From a bacterium (lineage in GTDB: Bacteria; Bacteroidota; Ignavibacteria; UBA10030): a stretch of DNA of 33,889 bases. The stretch's first letter is position 1; the number at the start of each line of letters is the position of its first letter. The stretch lies in the NCBI GenBank assembly GCA_007280275.1, contig QYQB01000072.1:1-33889 (forward strand), in the 5' to 3' direction. A model generated the notes under the pieces. It did no database searches, had not been told where the DNA came from, and was given only the letters and a program-made list of their open reading frames with translations. Position numbers and translations under genes: made by a program. Shown here one piece after another: positions 16,453-24,559 of the stretch.

Positions 16453-17813
16453 CGCCCTTGGGCCTGCACGATCCCACGCTTGAGATTCATCGTCAAGACC
16501 AGCGTATCACCGGCATCATTCTGAAATGTGGCGGACAGAATCTCCTTTGTCGATCGGTTCGATGTCTTCCTGTATGACAAGTACTTGCGTGCCAGCGGGT
16601 ACTGCTCAATCTCAAGGAGCGTGTACAATGCCTCGATAGTCGACTCAGCCCCGGAATTGCGGTTGAGCCGGGTCCGGTCGCTGATCCCATCAAAGCACCG
16701 GCCGGTCGTGGAGTCATACATTGTTTGCTGCAATACGTTATTACCAAAGAGCCACGAAGCCGCCAACCCCGCCATTTTCAAATAGATTTCGTTCTTTGTC
16801 GCATCGTACAGGCGCAGCAATCCAAGAGTCATCGGGCGAATGCCGTACGCGATCTGTTCGAACTCGGATTTCTTCTTTGGCTCGGCAAAGTTCCATTCCT
16901 TTATCATCCCGTCAATCAACAGGCGGGTATAGAACCCACTGGCTTCCTTCTCCGCCGATGCAATCATCTTCTTGTCCCCAAGAACACGCCCCGCATAGGC
17001 AAGGACGAAGGACTGGCTGTTGCCCCATGAGTGCCACATCGTTTCCCAGGAGCGATGTGCCCCAAATGGAAAACTCTTCATATCCCCGTCCTGCATTATC
17101 ATCAAACCATCTGCCAGCTTCTCAACAGATGTCTTAACACGTTTGTCATGGGTGGCTTGGTAATATTCGATAAGTCCAAGCATCAGTTCAGTTGTCGCAT
17201 CTGAAGCCGACTCATACAGAAGCCATGAGGGAAGCTTGAATCCCGATACCGTCTTCGTTTGTCCATAATGGCCAAGTACCTGCTCAACATGCGACAGCGA
17301 GCGCTCGATGCACCGTTTCAATTCACCCGCGAACTTCACATCAGAGTCTTTTGTGAGCCGGTAACCAAGCGACAGCGCCCACACTCCACGCCCGGCCCAC
17401 CATCCGAACGATTTGAAACTCGTTTTCCCGTCACGATTGATCGAGTGGTCACGCCGGATGAAGTTGTAGAAGTTCCCATCCTCTGCCTCCATCGACATCA
17501 CGAACCGAAGAAGTGATCGGGCGCTGATAAGGCTGGAGGTGTCATGCTGAAGTTCAAAGCTCCGCAAATACACCACGGCGGCACGTGCAGCATCGTCCAC
17601 ACACGCGATTCCTTCCTGCCCTGAATCGGCTGCCTCCACCCATTCATAATCCGGATAGTTCGCATACACGTGCACGATGCTGACGGGACCACCATTCAGG
17701 ACGATTTCCTGCGTGAGATGCCGGAGGTGCGCGAAGTTGACCGGTGAACTCTTCTGCGGTTGACTGAAAGCGGTCGCAATCGCGAGCAGGAGAATTAGGA
17801 CGGTTTTCTTCAT
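16449..17813 (-). CDS. Secreted helical-toroid (six-hairpin glycosidase-like) protein
   Basis: 454 residues with a clear signal peptide (MKKTVLILLLAIATAFSQ). The mature part is a single helical domain with repeated WW/GxxALSLGYRL, SDATTELMLGLIEYYQAT and WGNSQSFVLAYAGRVLG helices, the look of an (alpha/alpha)6 barrel. Conserved-looking acidic and aromatic clusters (NYPDYEWVEAADSGQEGIACVDDAARA near 53-79, EAEDGNFYNFI near 110) could form an active site. I cannot name the family; a glycosidase or lyase is inferred from fold and context. It has no T9SS tail, so it probably stays periplasmic. It is coupled by ATGA overlap to the 1060-residue gene. Confidence 0.75.
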   Translation of the reverse strand: MKKTVLILLLAIATAFSQPQKSSPVNFAHLRHLTQEIVLNGGPVSIVHVYANYPDYEWVEAADSGQEGIACVDDAARAAVVYLRSFELQHDTSSLISARSLLRFVMSMEAEDGNFYNFIRRDHSINRDGKTSFKSFGWWAGRGVWALSLGYRLTKDSDVKFAGELKRCIERSLSHVEQVLGHYGQTKTVSGFKLPSWLLYESASDATTELMLGLIEYYQATHDKRVKTSVEKLADGLMIMQDGDMKSFPFGAHRSWETMWHSWGNSQSFVLAYAGRVLGDKKMIASAEKEASGFYTRLLIDGMIKEWNFAEPKKKSEFEQIAYGIRPMTLGLLRLYDATKNEIYLKMAGLAASWLFGNNVLQQTMYDSTTGRCFDGISDRTRLNRNSGAESTIEALYTLLEIEQYPLARKYLSYRKTSNRSTKEILSATFQNDAGDTLVLTMNLKRGIVQAQGR

Positions 17814-17815
17814 AT

Positions 17816-17827
17816 CAACCCGGGTTG
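17816..17827. promoter_or_regulatory. Perfect 12-bp palindrome before a gene start
   Basis: CAACCCGGGTTG lies 3 nt from the ATG at 17813, in the 80-bp gap after the dehydrogenase gene, the largest break in the distal half of the locus. It could be a regulator site or a small hairpin that affects translation. It may also be chance. Confidence 0.3.
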
Positions 17828-17893
17828 TTAGCTAGATACATTTTCAGCGCGAAGTTGCCGCGTGGAGCATTAAGTTGTCGTGCCACCTTCATA

Positions 17894-18910
17894 TTAGAGC
17901 GTCGGCACAATGAGGCTCTTGATCGTCTTCCCTTCAGCCAGTGATTTCAGCGCTTCGTGGACACGATCCAGGGGAAACTTGTCAATGACAAAGTCCCTGA
18001 ACGAAATCTTGTTTGCCGCGATCAACGCAATCGACCGGTCGAACGTGTGCGGATTCACGTACGAACCGACAATCGTGAGTTCTTTGAAGTACACGCTGTT
18101 CGGTTCCACCTGTACTGTCGCCCCAAGCGGACACACTCCGAACCATTCGACTGTACCCCCTCGACGTGCCAGTGTCAATGAAAGCGAGGTTGTCTCTGGT
18201 CGGCCGGCACACTCAATTACGACATCAGCCCCCTCGCCTGTCAGATCCATTATGCATTCGAAGACCTTTACGACGGTGGGATCGAGAACTTCAAAGGCAC
18301 CGATGCGAGTCGCAATCCCCCTTTTCCACTCCACAGGCTCAACGACAATGACCCGCGAAGCTCCCGAGATGGTTGCAAGTTGCAGCATCAGAAGTCCGAC
18401 CGTCCCCCCTCCAAGTATCACGACAGTATCACCTGCACGAATCTGAGCGCGGTCGATCCCGTGCACTGCGCACGAAAGCGGCTCGATGAAGGCAGCCTGT
18501 TCCAGTGTCAGCGTGCTCGGCAGGCGATAGAGTTGCGATGACGGGACAATACAGAATTCCGCCATTCCGCCGTCGATATCAACACCGAGGGCCCGGAGAT
18601 TTTTACAGAGGTGCACATCGCCGCGTCGGCAATAGAAGCATGTCCCGCAGGCGATATTCGGATCGACGGCAACGTGATCCCCGGGAGCAAACCCATTCGG
18701 CTCGTTGCCGACGTCGGTAATGATGCCCGCATATTCATGCCCGAGAACCACCGGCGGGCTGGAGCGTGAGCTACCTTCGACGATATGCAGATCGGTGCCG
18801 CAGACTCCGCATGCGGTGACCTTCACCAGCACTTCATCTTCATTCAGCTTGCGAAGGTCTTTGTGGGTGACTTTGAGCTGATGGGGTTTCTCAAAGAGTG
18901 CGACTTTCAT
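17894..18910 (-). CDS. Zinc-dependent alcohol/polyol dehydrogenase (MDR family)
   Basis: 338 residues, cytoplasmic. Catalytic zinc ligands C37 (CGVCGTD), H58-E59 (GHEYAG) and the E of FIEPLSCAVHG are present, as are the four structural-zinc cysteines C88, C91, C94 and C102. The Rossmann motif is VILGGGTVGLL, followed by VVEPVEWKR at the end of the second strand. Overall it resembles sorbitol/threonine dehydrogenase-type enzymes. In this locus it probably oxidises a sugar, polyol or sugar-derived alcohol released from the imported glycan; the substrate is unknown. It starts 6 bp after the stop of the secreted six-hairpin gene. Confidence 0.9.
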   Translation of the reverse strand: MKVALFEKPHQLKVTHKDLRKLNEDEVLVKVTACGVCGTDLHIVEGSSRSSPPVVLGHEYAGIITDVGNEPNGFAPGDHVAVDPNIACGTCFYCRRGDVHLCKNLRALGVDIDGGMAEFCIVPSSQLYRLPSTLTLEQAAFIEPLSCAVHGIDRAQIRAGDTVVILGGGTVGLLMLQLATISGASRVIVVEPVEWKRGIATRIGAFEVLDPTVVKVFECIMDLTGEGADVVIECAGRPETTSLSLTLARRGGTVEWFGVCPLGATVQVEPNSVYFKELTIVGSYVNPHTFDRSIALIAANKISFRDFVIDKFPLDRVHEALKSLAEGKTIKSLIVPTL

Positions 18911-18916
18911 ATGCGC

Positions 18917-21487
18917 TCAGAACTGAATAATGACCTGTTGATGGTTATCTGATCCAGCGAACTCCACCGCAGTTCTACGTACTGAACCCGGTGCCGGCGA
19001 AATCTCCGTGCCGTGAGCTGTGGTTCCATCGATCATGATGCGTGCGGGGGCGTTTTCACTGTCGATTACAAGCTGTGTCAGATGGCCGTTGAAGGACGAC
19101 AGGTCACAACGGATCTGCTTCTTCGCGCCGTCATAGAGTACAGAATGAATGATCGCGGTCGCACTGACCAGGACAGGAATTCGCGACGTAGTAGGCGTGA
19201 GCTCCCAGCGTTTCTTTGACCGGAGTTCCAACGGGATGATACGTGAGGGAATCACAACGCCATCGGCTGCCAATGCACATAATCCGCCCGGGAACCGGCG
19301 AACGTTGAGTTCCTTGAGGCCTGCGAATGAAAATGAACAGGCAATCGAATCGCATTGCGGCGGCAGAGCGTCCCTGATTCCGATATTCCATTCATTCTCG
19401 TCTGTTGCGAGAAGCCGGTAAAGGACCTGCAGATACATGCCCCCTGCCCACAGAAACGATGGCTTGTCAATTGTCCCAAATGAGGGGGAACCCGGATCGG
19501 AGCTGCGGTACTCATACATCGCAGGCAATCCGTTCGGGCTGCCGGCAACACCACCGATCGTCATCGTACGTTGGACGAAATCAAATGATTCTTTCAGCTT
19601 GTTGACATTCTTCAGCGCCATTGCATACCAGGCATTCCCGTGCGGCCACACTCCCCCGTTTGCATACGAGTATGCCGGTCCGGCCTCGGCGCCTGCGAAT
19701 TTGAAAGTCCGAACGACGGAGTCGGTGGCAAAATCAACCGGCACCGCAATGCGCGTTCCGATCTGCGGATCGACCAATCGCCTCGCGGCAGTAGCCACGA
19801 GCTTCTGCGCGTGCTCATCATCCAGCAGCCCATACACAGGAGCGATGAGTGATCCCGCGTAGAAATGATAGTCTTTTGTTCCCCCATTGAAATTTGTAAG
19901 ATATTCATCCTTGCGATCCCAGAGTTTCCCGACGAGTGCGTGCTGCATCGCATCAGCCGTCCGCTCATACTCCAGGAGCTCCGGACCGATCTTATGAAGG
20001 AAGGAAGAGATGAAGACATATTCTCTCAGGGCGCGGATTGCCAGGGCGGTAAGGTACGCCCGCGAGCCCTCAAGATGACCAATATCCCACCAATCGGGGC
20101 GGAAGGCGTACATAAGACCATCCGGATGAAGACGTGTCAACAATTCGTGGACGCTTTTCCTGAGATTCGGGTAAAGCGCCCGACCGGTCGAATCATCGAG
20201 TGAATGCCTCAGATAGCTTCCGGTGACCAGGATGAACCAGAGATGATTCCAGTTCTCCGGTTCACAGTATTCCGTCTTGAATCCATCGTCGCGCCAGTAG
20301 TATGCATGCGGTATCACGCTGTCCCTAGACAGCAACACGACATAGAGAAGGTTCTCCTTAACCCTGGGAAGATCAAAATTCACGGCGCCGAGATTCGTTA
20401 ACAAGAGGTCGTGGGTGAAAAAGAAATTGTATTCCGCCGGGCACGGCATCGGAACAATTCTCCCGCGCAGGTAATGGGCATTCGCTGCAATGAGGGCACG
20501 AGCCCAGACAGCGGAGCGGTCGATCTCTTTGTTCCCTGTGATGAACCGGGCTTCCCTCTGTGCCTTCATCCTGATGTAGGTATCATACGCCAGGGTTTCA
20601 TCTCTCCACTGAGCGCGGAGTCGCGCACTGCGCTGTTCGATCTCGGCTCCCCTGCAGCTACCGACAATCTGAACGACCTTCATCGAATCGGACGAATTGA
20701 GCGTCTTCTTGTACGTGAACGCTGCCACTCCGCGGCCACGACCCGATGATATTCCAGCGCGCGAATCCAGATTCATAGGCCACCGGGAGCTTCCGCTGTC
20801 CGTTGCCCCAAGCAGCTCGGCGTCAGACGTCCATCCGGCCGGACGTTCACCGACGTTTTGCACAAAGAGTGCAGCACTATCAGTATCAACATAGTTGAAC
20901 CGTGCAGAAAGCGTCTGCGTATCGGAATTGAAGGCAATCTCTGACGTGTCCCTGCGCCTGTAGGTCTGGCACGTTCTGAGGCTCATCAACAAATGTGTAT
21001 AGAGCTCAATTGCCACAGGTTGGCCGCTGACGTTCCTCACCACAATAGATGCGACCGCTGCCGGCTCGTTCAAACAGAATTCATACGAGACAGACCATTG
21101 AAGACCACCGGCGTTCTTCACAAATGTCACCTTGTGAGGGCTGAGGTGATACGACCAGGATTGGTTGTTGATCCATTCGGCTTTGCCGGTGCCAATCCGG
21201 AACCCAATCGCCCACGGGAGCGAGTTGTCCCGCTTCCAGTAGTCAGTGCTGACATCGATGCTGTTGGCTACCGGGTAGAAGAAGCTGATACGGGAAGGGA
21301 CCGGCCTGCTGTGATGAAATTCGAATCCCGCATACCTCCCCCCCACTTCAACCTGGCCCCGCTGACCATCGAAGAAATACGAGAGAGGGTCCTCTTTTGA
21401 ACGTTCTTCTTGTGCCTGAAGCGCGGTAACGTTCACGCTCCACATCAAAACCACGGCCACCCAACATGTCACACCATGCTTTTTCAT
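18917..21487 (-). CDS. Secreted six-hairpin glycosidase-like protein (debranching-enzyme/GH94-like fold)
   Basis: 856 residues with signal peptide (cleavage near LQAQ, 23-26). Three parts are visible: an N-terminal beta-sandwich (about 35-290), an (alpha/alpha)6 barrel (about 310-700) and a beta-rich C-terminus (about 715-856). Barrel motifs include FFFTHDLLLTNLG (354-366), FRPDWWDIGHLEGSRAYL (462-479), NGGVWPHGNAWYAMAL (610-625) and PSFLWAGGMYLQVLYRLL, in the style of GH15/GH63/GH94-type enzymes. D359, D465 and D468 are candidate catalytic acids. The exact family and linkage are not recognised. Its position between the importer permeases and the catabolic genes points to periplasmic trimming of oligosaccharides before ABC uptake. 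Confidence 0.78.
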   Translation of the reverse strand: MKKHGVTCWVAVVLMWSVNVTALQAQEERSKEDPLSYFFDGQRGQVEVGGRYAGFEFHHSRPVPSRISFFYPVANSIDVSTDYWKRDNSLPWAIGFRIGTGKAEWINNQSWSYHLSPHKVTFVKNAGGLQWSVSYEFCLNEPAAVASIVVRNVSGQPVAIELYTHLLMSLRTCQTYRRRDTSEIAFNSDTQTLSARFNYVDTDSAALFVQNVGERPAGWTSDAELLGATDSGSSRWPMNLDSRAGISSGRGRGVAAFTYKKTLNSSDSMKVVQIVGSCRGAEIEQRSARLRAQWRDETLAYDTYIRMKAQREARFITGNKEIDRSAVWARALIAANAHYLRGRIVPMPCPAEYNFFFTHDLLLTNLGAVNFDLPRVKENLLYVVLLSRDSVIPHAYYWRDDGFKTEYCEPENWNHLWFILVTGSYLRHSLDDSTGRALYPNLRKSVHELLTRLHPDGLMYAFRPDWWDIGHLEGSRAYLTALAIRALREYVFISSFLHKIGPELLEYERTADAMQHALVGKLWDRKDEYLTNFNGGTKDYHFYAGSLIAPVYGLLDDEHAQKLVATAARRLVDPQIGTRIAVPVDFATDSVVRTFKFAGAEAGPAYSYANGGVWPHGNAWYAMALKNVNKLKESFDFVQRTMTIGGVAGSPNGLPAMYEYRSSDPGSPSFGTIDKPSFLWAGGMYLQVLYRLLATDENEWNIGIRDALPPQCDSIACSFSFAGLKELNVRRFPGGLCALAADGVVIPSRIIPLELRSKKRWELTPTTSRIPVLVSATAIIHSVLYDGAKKQIRCDLSSFNGHLTQLVIDSENAPARIMIDGTTAHGTEISPAPGSVRRTAVEFAGSDNHQQVIIQF

Positions 21488-21510
21488 TGGAAGACAATTC
21501 CAGATTTGAG

Positions 21511-22320
21511 TTACCCCTTGATCCCCGCGGACGCCATGCTTTCGATGAAATATCTCTGGAAGAACGAGTAGGCGATGATGATTGGCAGGGCCAGCAGCGT
21601 TGCGGCCGCCAGCTGCAACCCAAGCAGAGACTCCGCTTCGCCTCCGATTGTGAAGAGCGTGACGAGTTGCGGCATCGTCATCAACGAGCGGTTACGCACC
21701 ACGATCAACGGCCACAGGACTTCATTCCAGCTTGACATAAACGTAAGCAATGACACGGTAATAACAACCGGCCGAGAAAGGGGCCATATCACCCGGAAGA
21801 GAATCCGGAGCTCCGAGCACCCATCGATCCGCGCAGCATCGATCAAAGCCTGGGGGATATAGATGAAGAACTGACGGAAGAGTATGATACTGAACGCCGT
21901 CATCAGCGTCGGCGCCACCAACGCTAAATACGTGTCCGTGATCCCGAGCTTGACCATCAGGATATACTGCGGTATGAGCGTTATCTGAAACGGTAATGTC
22001 ATCGTGAACACGACGACCGCGTAGAGAGCACCCCGTCCTTTGAACTGCAGGCGCGCAAGCGCGTAGCCCACCATGGACCCGAACACAATCACCGAGACTG
22101 TTGAAGAGAGGGAGACGATGATGCTGTTCAGGAAGGCCCTGCCGAGAGGAATACGCTCGAAAACCTGCGCATAGTTTGAAAGCGTAAAATGTGTGGACCA
22201 CAATCCGAACCCGCCGATGTCAGCCTCGGGCTTCAATGACGAAGTAATCATCCAAAGAAAGGGATACGCGAAAACGATGGCACCGAGACCCAGAGCGAGA
22301 TATTTGGCGGTCGCCTTCAT
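21511..22320 (-). CDS. Carbohydrate ABC transporter permease, MalG type
   Basis: 269 residues with six predicted membrane helices. The EAA loop that contacts the ATPase is present (PQALIDAARIDGCSELRILF), as are typical MalG-family segments (YPFLWMITSSLKP near the start and FMSSWNEVLWPLIVV). Its ATG overlaps the stop of the MalF-type gene by 4 nt (ATGA). It forms the inner-membrane channel with the 22317-23210 product. No ATP-binding subunit is encoded in the window, so a shared MsmX/UgpC-like ATPase elsewhere is expected. Confidence 0.93.
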   Translation of the reverse strand: MKATAKYLALGLGAIVFAYPFLWMITSSLKPEADIGGFGLWSTHFTLSNYAQVFERIPLGRAFLNSIIVSLSSTVSVIVFGSMVGYALARLQFKGRGALYAVVVFTMTLPFQITLIPQYILMVKLGITDTYLALVAPTLMTAFSIILFRQFFIYIPQALIDAARIDGCSELRILFRVIWPLSRPVVITVSLLTFMSSWNEVLWPLIVVRNRSLMTMPQLVTLFTIGGEAESLLGLQLAAATLLALPIIIAYSFFQRYFIESMASAGIKG

Positions 22321-23210
22321 GTCGTCGGCTCCGTCTCGATGACTTTTCGCTGCAGCAAGACCACCCCGAGGATGATCAGCGCGAAGACGAATCCAAGCGT
22401 CGCGGCATATCCCATGTGGTTGAAATAGAATGCCTGGTTATAAATATACAGGACTGCGGAAAGCGTGCTTTCCATCGGGCCGCCGCCGGTGAGGACATAC
22501 GGCTCCACGAACAGGGAGAATCCACCAATGGTTGAGAGCACCACAACGACCACGAAGGTCGGGCGCAACATTGGCAGCGTGATTCGGAAAAACTGACGGG
22601 CCCGCGTGGCTCCGTCGATGCTGGCAGATTCATACAGTTCACGGGGGACATCCTGCAATCCGACAAGGAACAGGATGATGTAGATTCCCACATTCTTCCA
22701 TGTCGCCATAAGCGCGATCGACAACATCGCCATATCGGGATCGATGAGCCACGGCACTCTGCCGATACCGACGGCTGAGAGCATACGGTTCAGCAAGCCC
22801 GAGTCGAACGCATACAACTGCTGCCATAAAATCGTCACTACGACGCCGGAAACAACAACGGGCAGGAAGAAGACCGCACGAAAGAATCCGCGACATTTCA
22901 GTTTTGAATTCAATAATACCGCGAGCCCCAGTGCAACGACCATCTGCAGCGGTATATGGATGAGCAGGAACTTCAGCGTATTGATAATCGCTTTGAAGAA
23001 GAGGGGATCGCTGAACAACCGCTCGAAGTTCTTGAGCCCGATCCACTCCATCGGTGTCACGACATTCCAGCGGTGAAACAGAAGCACGAACGAAAAGATA
23101 AGAGGATAGGCAACAAATCCTCCAAAGAAGACGGCGTACGGAAGGACAAACCAGTAGCCGGTTTTTGACTGCCGATGTCGTGGTGAATCGAACTTCCAGA
23201 GAGATGTCAT
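22317..23210 (-). CDS. Carbohydrate ABC transporter permease, MalF type
   Basis: 297 residues from the ATG at 23210, chosen because it overlaps the binding-protein stop as ATGA; a longer frame to 23294 would lie inside that gene and reads as non-native sequence. Six membrane helices are predicted, starting with YWFVLPYAVFFGGFVAYPL. The EAA loop is ELYESASIDGATRARQFF. It is the partner of the MalG-type permease and belongs to the CUT1 group, which imports oligosaccharides. Confidence 0.93.
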   Translation of the reverse strand: MTSLWKFDSPRHRQSKTGYWFVLPYAVFFGGFVAYPLIFSFVLLFHRWNVVTPMEWIGLKNFERLFSDPLFFKAIINTLKFLLIHIPLQMVVALGLAVLLNSKLKCRGFFRAVFFLPVVVSGVVVTILWQQLYAFDSGLLNRMLSAVGIGRVPWLIDPDMAMLSIALMATWKNVGIYIILFLVGLQDVPRELYESASIDGATRARQFFRITLPMLRPTFVVVVVLSTIGGFSLFVEPYVLTGGGPMESTLSAVLYIYNQAFYFNHMGYAATLGFVFALIILGVVLLQRKVIETEPTT

Positions 23211-24529
23211 TTGTTCCACTTGACAATCATCTGCGTTCTGCGGAACGCGCCATCGACCGCTTCGGCAGGCGTCACTTTTCCGTACACTGCGCACGATTCG
23301 TATACCTGTGAGATTGCATCGAGGATTTCTTTCAAGTCCGGCGCAGCATCCACGCCGCGGGTGGAGATGGCCTGTTCTGCGAACCGGACCATCTTCGGAT
23401 TCTGCCGGAAGTACTCCGAGAACAGATGATTCGTCAGCAAGTCCCCGCGGACAGGAACCTGATTTGTAATCGTCAACAACAAGAGATCGTGTTCCGCAAG
23501 CATAAGATACTTGACAAACTCCCAGGCCTCATGTGGATGCTTTGTCGTCCCGAAAACCCCGATGTTTTTGTAATCCCCGTAGGTGTATACCGGACCCGTA
23601 TGCCGATCGGGCACGGGCAACGGTGCAACATCGAAGCGGATGTGAGGCGCAAGCGAATGAAGCGTTGCAACTTCCCACGGTCCGGCAAAATGAGTTGCTT
23701 TCTTTTCAAGGAGGAACGGATCCCCCCCCTGGAAATACGTGTGAGGAAAGTAGTTCTCCATGTAACATTCCTGAAAGAACATGAATACACTTTTTGCATC
23801 CTCATCGTTGAAATCCGGCTCTCCAGCTTTGAAGAGGGTCTTCCCTCCGGATGCGGCGATATAGAACGGGTAAAAGTCGAACAATCGTTGCCACCAGATG
23901 GGACGTATATCCCGCTCGCCGGCCCACACATCGGTCTGTCCGTCGCCGTCGAGATCACGCGTCAGTTTCTTCGCGGCGGCAAAGAACTCGCTGTAGGTGC
24001 GTGGAGCCTTCGTTATACCCACTTCCTCGAACATGCGGACGTTGTAGAACATCATGACCGGATTCGTTTTCCACGGGATCTGATAAAAACGCCCGTTTTC
24101 GGACCGAAACGGTTCGAGAAGGTCATGAGGCGTTCGTGCAAGCGCAATGGAATCGAAGTCGGAGAACTGATCAAGGGCAATCAGTCCACCGGCACGCGTG
24201 TATTCATGCAAAGCCCCCGGCCAGATGTTCGAACAGACATCCGGCGTGGTCTTCCCCGCAATCGCAGCAAGCAGAACTTCTTCGGTCGACTGACTGACCG
24301 GAATGGACTGCATGCGAACCTGAATTCCGGGATGGGTCCTGTTCCATCGCCGGACCAGCGTGTCCGCAAGCTGCATCTCCTGAGGATTCGGGGCAGGCCA
24401 ATACGTCAACTCAACGACCTCACCGCTGCCGGAGCCTTGCGGGCTTTTTTGATTCGAGCAACCAGTCCACCACAAGAGCGTGCAGACAGAGATGACGAGC
24501 ATAATGCTTCTCACGATTCCGCGGCTCAT
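23207..24529 (-). CDS. Extracellular sugar-binding lipoprotein (ABC, family 1)
   Basis: 440 residues. A lipobox (LWWTGC, lipidated C24) ends the signal peptide. The mature protein is a family 1 solute-binding protein: VELTYWPAPNPQE, the RRWNRTHPGIQVRMQ helix, GKTTPDVCSNIWPG, and later HFAGPWEVATLHSLAP and KNIGVFGTTKHPHEAWEFVKYLM. It should capture an oligosaccharide in the periplasm and deliver it to the permeases encoded directly downstream. Ligand specificity cannot be read from the sequence, but gene context suggests mannose-containing oligosaccharides. Confidence 0.92.
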   Translation of the reverse strand: MSRGIVRSIMLVISVCTLLWWTGCSNQKSPQGSGSGEVVELTYWPAPNPQEMQLADTLVRRWNRTHPGIQVRMQSIPVSQSTEEVLLAAIAGKTTPDVCSNIWPGALHEYTRAGGLIALDQFSDFDSIALARTPHDLLEPFRSENGRFYQIPWKTNPVMMFYNVRMFEEVGITKAPRTYSEFFAAAKKLTRDLDGDGQTDVWAGERDIRPIWWQRLFDFYPFYIAASGGKTLFKAGEPDFNDEDAKSVFMFFQECYMENYFPHTYFQGGDPFLLEKKATHFAGPWEVATLHSLAPHIRFDVAPLPVPDRHTGPVYTYGDYKNIGVFGTTKHPHEAWEFVKYLMLAEHDLLLLTITNQVPVRGDLLTNHLFSEYFRQNPKMVRFAEQAISTRGVDAAPDLKEILDAISQVYESCAVYGKVTPAEAVDGAFRRTQMIVKWNK

Positions 24530-24559
24530 CGTAAGCTGTCCCCCTCAGGATGGGTCACG

